DNA from: Candidatus Helarchaeota ASGARD archaeon Hel_GB_A
GTDB lineage: Archaea; Asgardarchaeota; Lokiarchaeia; Helarchaeales; HEL-GB-A
Assembly: GCA_005191415.1 (NCBI GenBank)
Contig: SUPS01000010.1
Coordinates: forward strand, 1-33,060
Direction of reading: 5' to 3'
DNA length: 33,060 nt
Part shown: one piece after another, positions 32,881-33,060 of the stretch
Layout of the letters: every line of letters begins with the position of its first letter
Numbering within the stretch: the first letter of the stretch is position 1
The notes under the pieces: model-generated
The model's database searches: none
The model's input: only the letters and a program-made list of their open reading frames with translations
What the model was told of the DNA's origin: nothing
Translations under genes and position numbers: made by a program

Positions 32881-33060
32881 GTGTTTAAGGAGAATTTCAA
32901 AGATTTTTGGGGGAAGAATGTCAGTGGAATGGACATATGTGATACTTTAAGCGATGGTGCCGATTCTGATACTTTAAGCAATGGTGCCGAAATATACACA
33001 CATACCACTGATCCTACAAAAAATGATACTGACGCAGATGGCATGGATGATGGATGGGAA
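32881..33060 (+). CDS. Partial protein with Asp-rich calcium-binding (TSP3-like) repeats, runs off the edge
   Basis: The frame is open from a GTG at 32881 to the window end; the first in-frame ATG is at 32929. From 32941 the product reads DTLSDGADSDTLSNGAE, then a linker, then DPTKNDTDADGMDDGWE at the window end. These Asp/Gly-rich blocks match thrombospondin type-3-like calcium-binding repeats found in large secreted archaeal proteins. No signal peptide is encoded upstream in this frame, so the start may lie in another frame, or this may be a truncated or broken gene. A ribosome-site-like AAGGAGA falls inside the frame without a start codon at the usual distance. Confidence 0.5.
   Translation, partial: MFKENFKDFWGKNVSGMDICDTLSDGADSDTLSNGAEIYTHTTDPTKNDTDADGMDDGWE

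Noticed and set aside
32918-32950. A ten-codon reading frame at the ATG after a G-rich run
   Set aside because: It is too short, and its only support is the nearby GGGGGA.
1-33060. tRNA, rRNA or other structured RNA genes
   Set aside because: No cloverleaf, rRNA-like stretch or recognisable RNA family was seen by eye on either strand; a covariance-model search would be the decisive check.

Overview
This AT-rich window looks like a piece of an archaeal chromosome, most likely from the Asgard archaea (Lokiarchaeia-like or a relative). Three things point there. One is a GTPase at 15662-16630 with an HKxD guanine motif and a C-terminal roadblock-like region, as in eukaryotic Rag/Gtr proteins. 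The second is a set of archaeal housekeeping families: PAC2, UPF0282, an M42 peptidase, DUF362, and a probable histone-fold protein. The third is the promoter style, with TATA-like boxes about 27-38 nt upstream of starts and GGTG/GAGG ribosome sites or near-leaderless starts. No rRNA, tRNA, CRISPR, integrase or transposase was recognised. The lineage call is inference.

Layout. 147-6464 (+) is a five-gene redox/lipid cluster: a twin-cluster CCG-domain iron-sulfur oxidoreductase (HdrD/GlpC type), an SCP2-like lipid-binding protein, two VAO-type FAD oxidases and a phytoene-desaturase-like flavoenzyme. 6482-9364 (-) carries an M42 aminopeptidase followed by two tightly coupled peptidase-U32 proteins whose cysteines match the UbiU/UbiV pattern. 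9511-12579 (+) holds a YkgJ-type cysteine-cluster protein, an alpha/beta hydrolase, a membrane protein and an MBL-fold hydrolase. 12602-16630 (-) holds PAC2, cysteine synthase, UPF0282 and the Rag-like GTPase. The GTPase is divergent from the histone-fold candidate at 16757-17377 (+).

17409-22815 (-) contains a small acidic protein, DUF362, three membrane proteins (one with an extracytoplasmic alpha/beta-hydrolase domain) and a UPF0175/PIN toxin-antitoxin pair. 22949-25132 (+) is a phospholipid headgroup operon: a single protein that fuses a cytidylyltransferase to a phosphatidylserine-type decarboxylase, followed by a CDP-alcohol phosphatidyltransferase of the serine synthase type. The ends of this operon and the toxin-antitoxin operon are separated by 133 bp holding two strong inverted repeats. 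25156-29854 (-) has an alpha/beta hydrolase, a tandem pair of GH51 arabinofuranosidases and a bacterial-PH membrane protein. 30260-31852 (+) is a pair of short-chain dehydrogenases. 31936-32607 (-) is a PHP-domain phosphoesterase. The right edge cuts a coding frame with Asp-rich, thrombospondin-type-3-like calcium-binding repeats.

How the parts may work together. The serine synthase and decarboxylase should make an ethanolamine-headgroup lipid, and the fused cytidylyltransferase suggests a second, CDP-linked reaction in the same polypeptide. The first cluster is best read as oxidation or reduction of a hydrophobic (isoprenoid or acyl) substrate, with electrons passed from flavins to iron-sulfur clusters. 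Substrates cannot be fixed from sequence alone.
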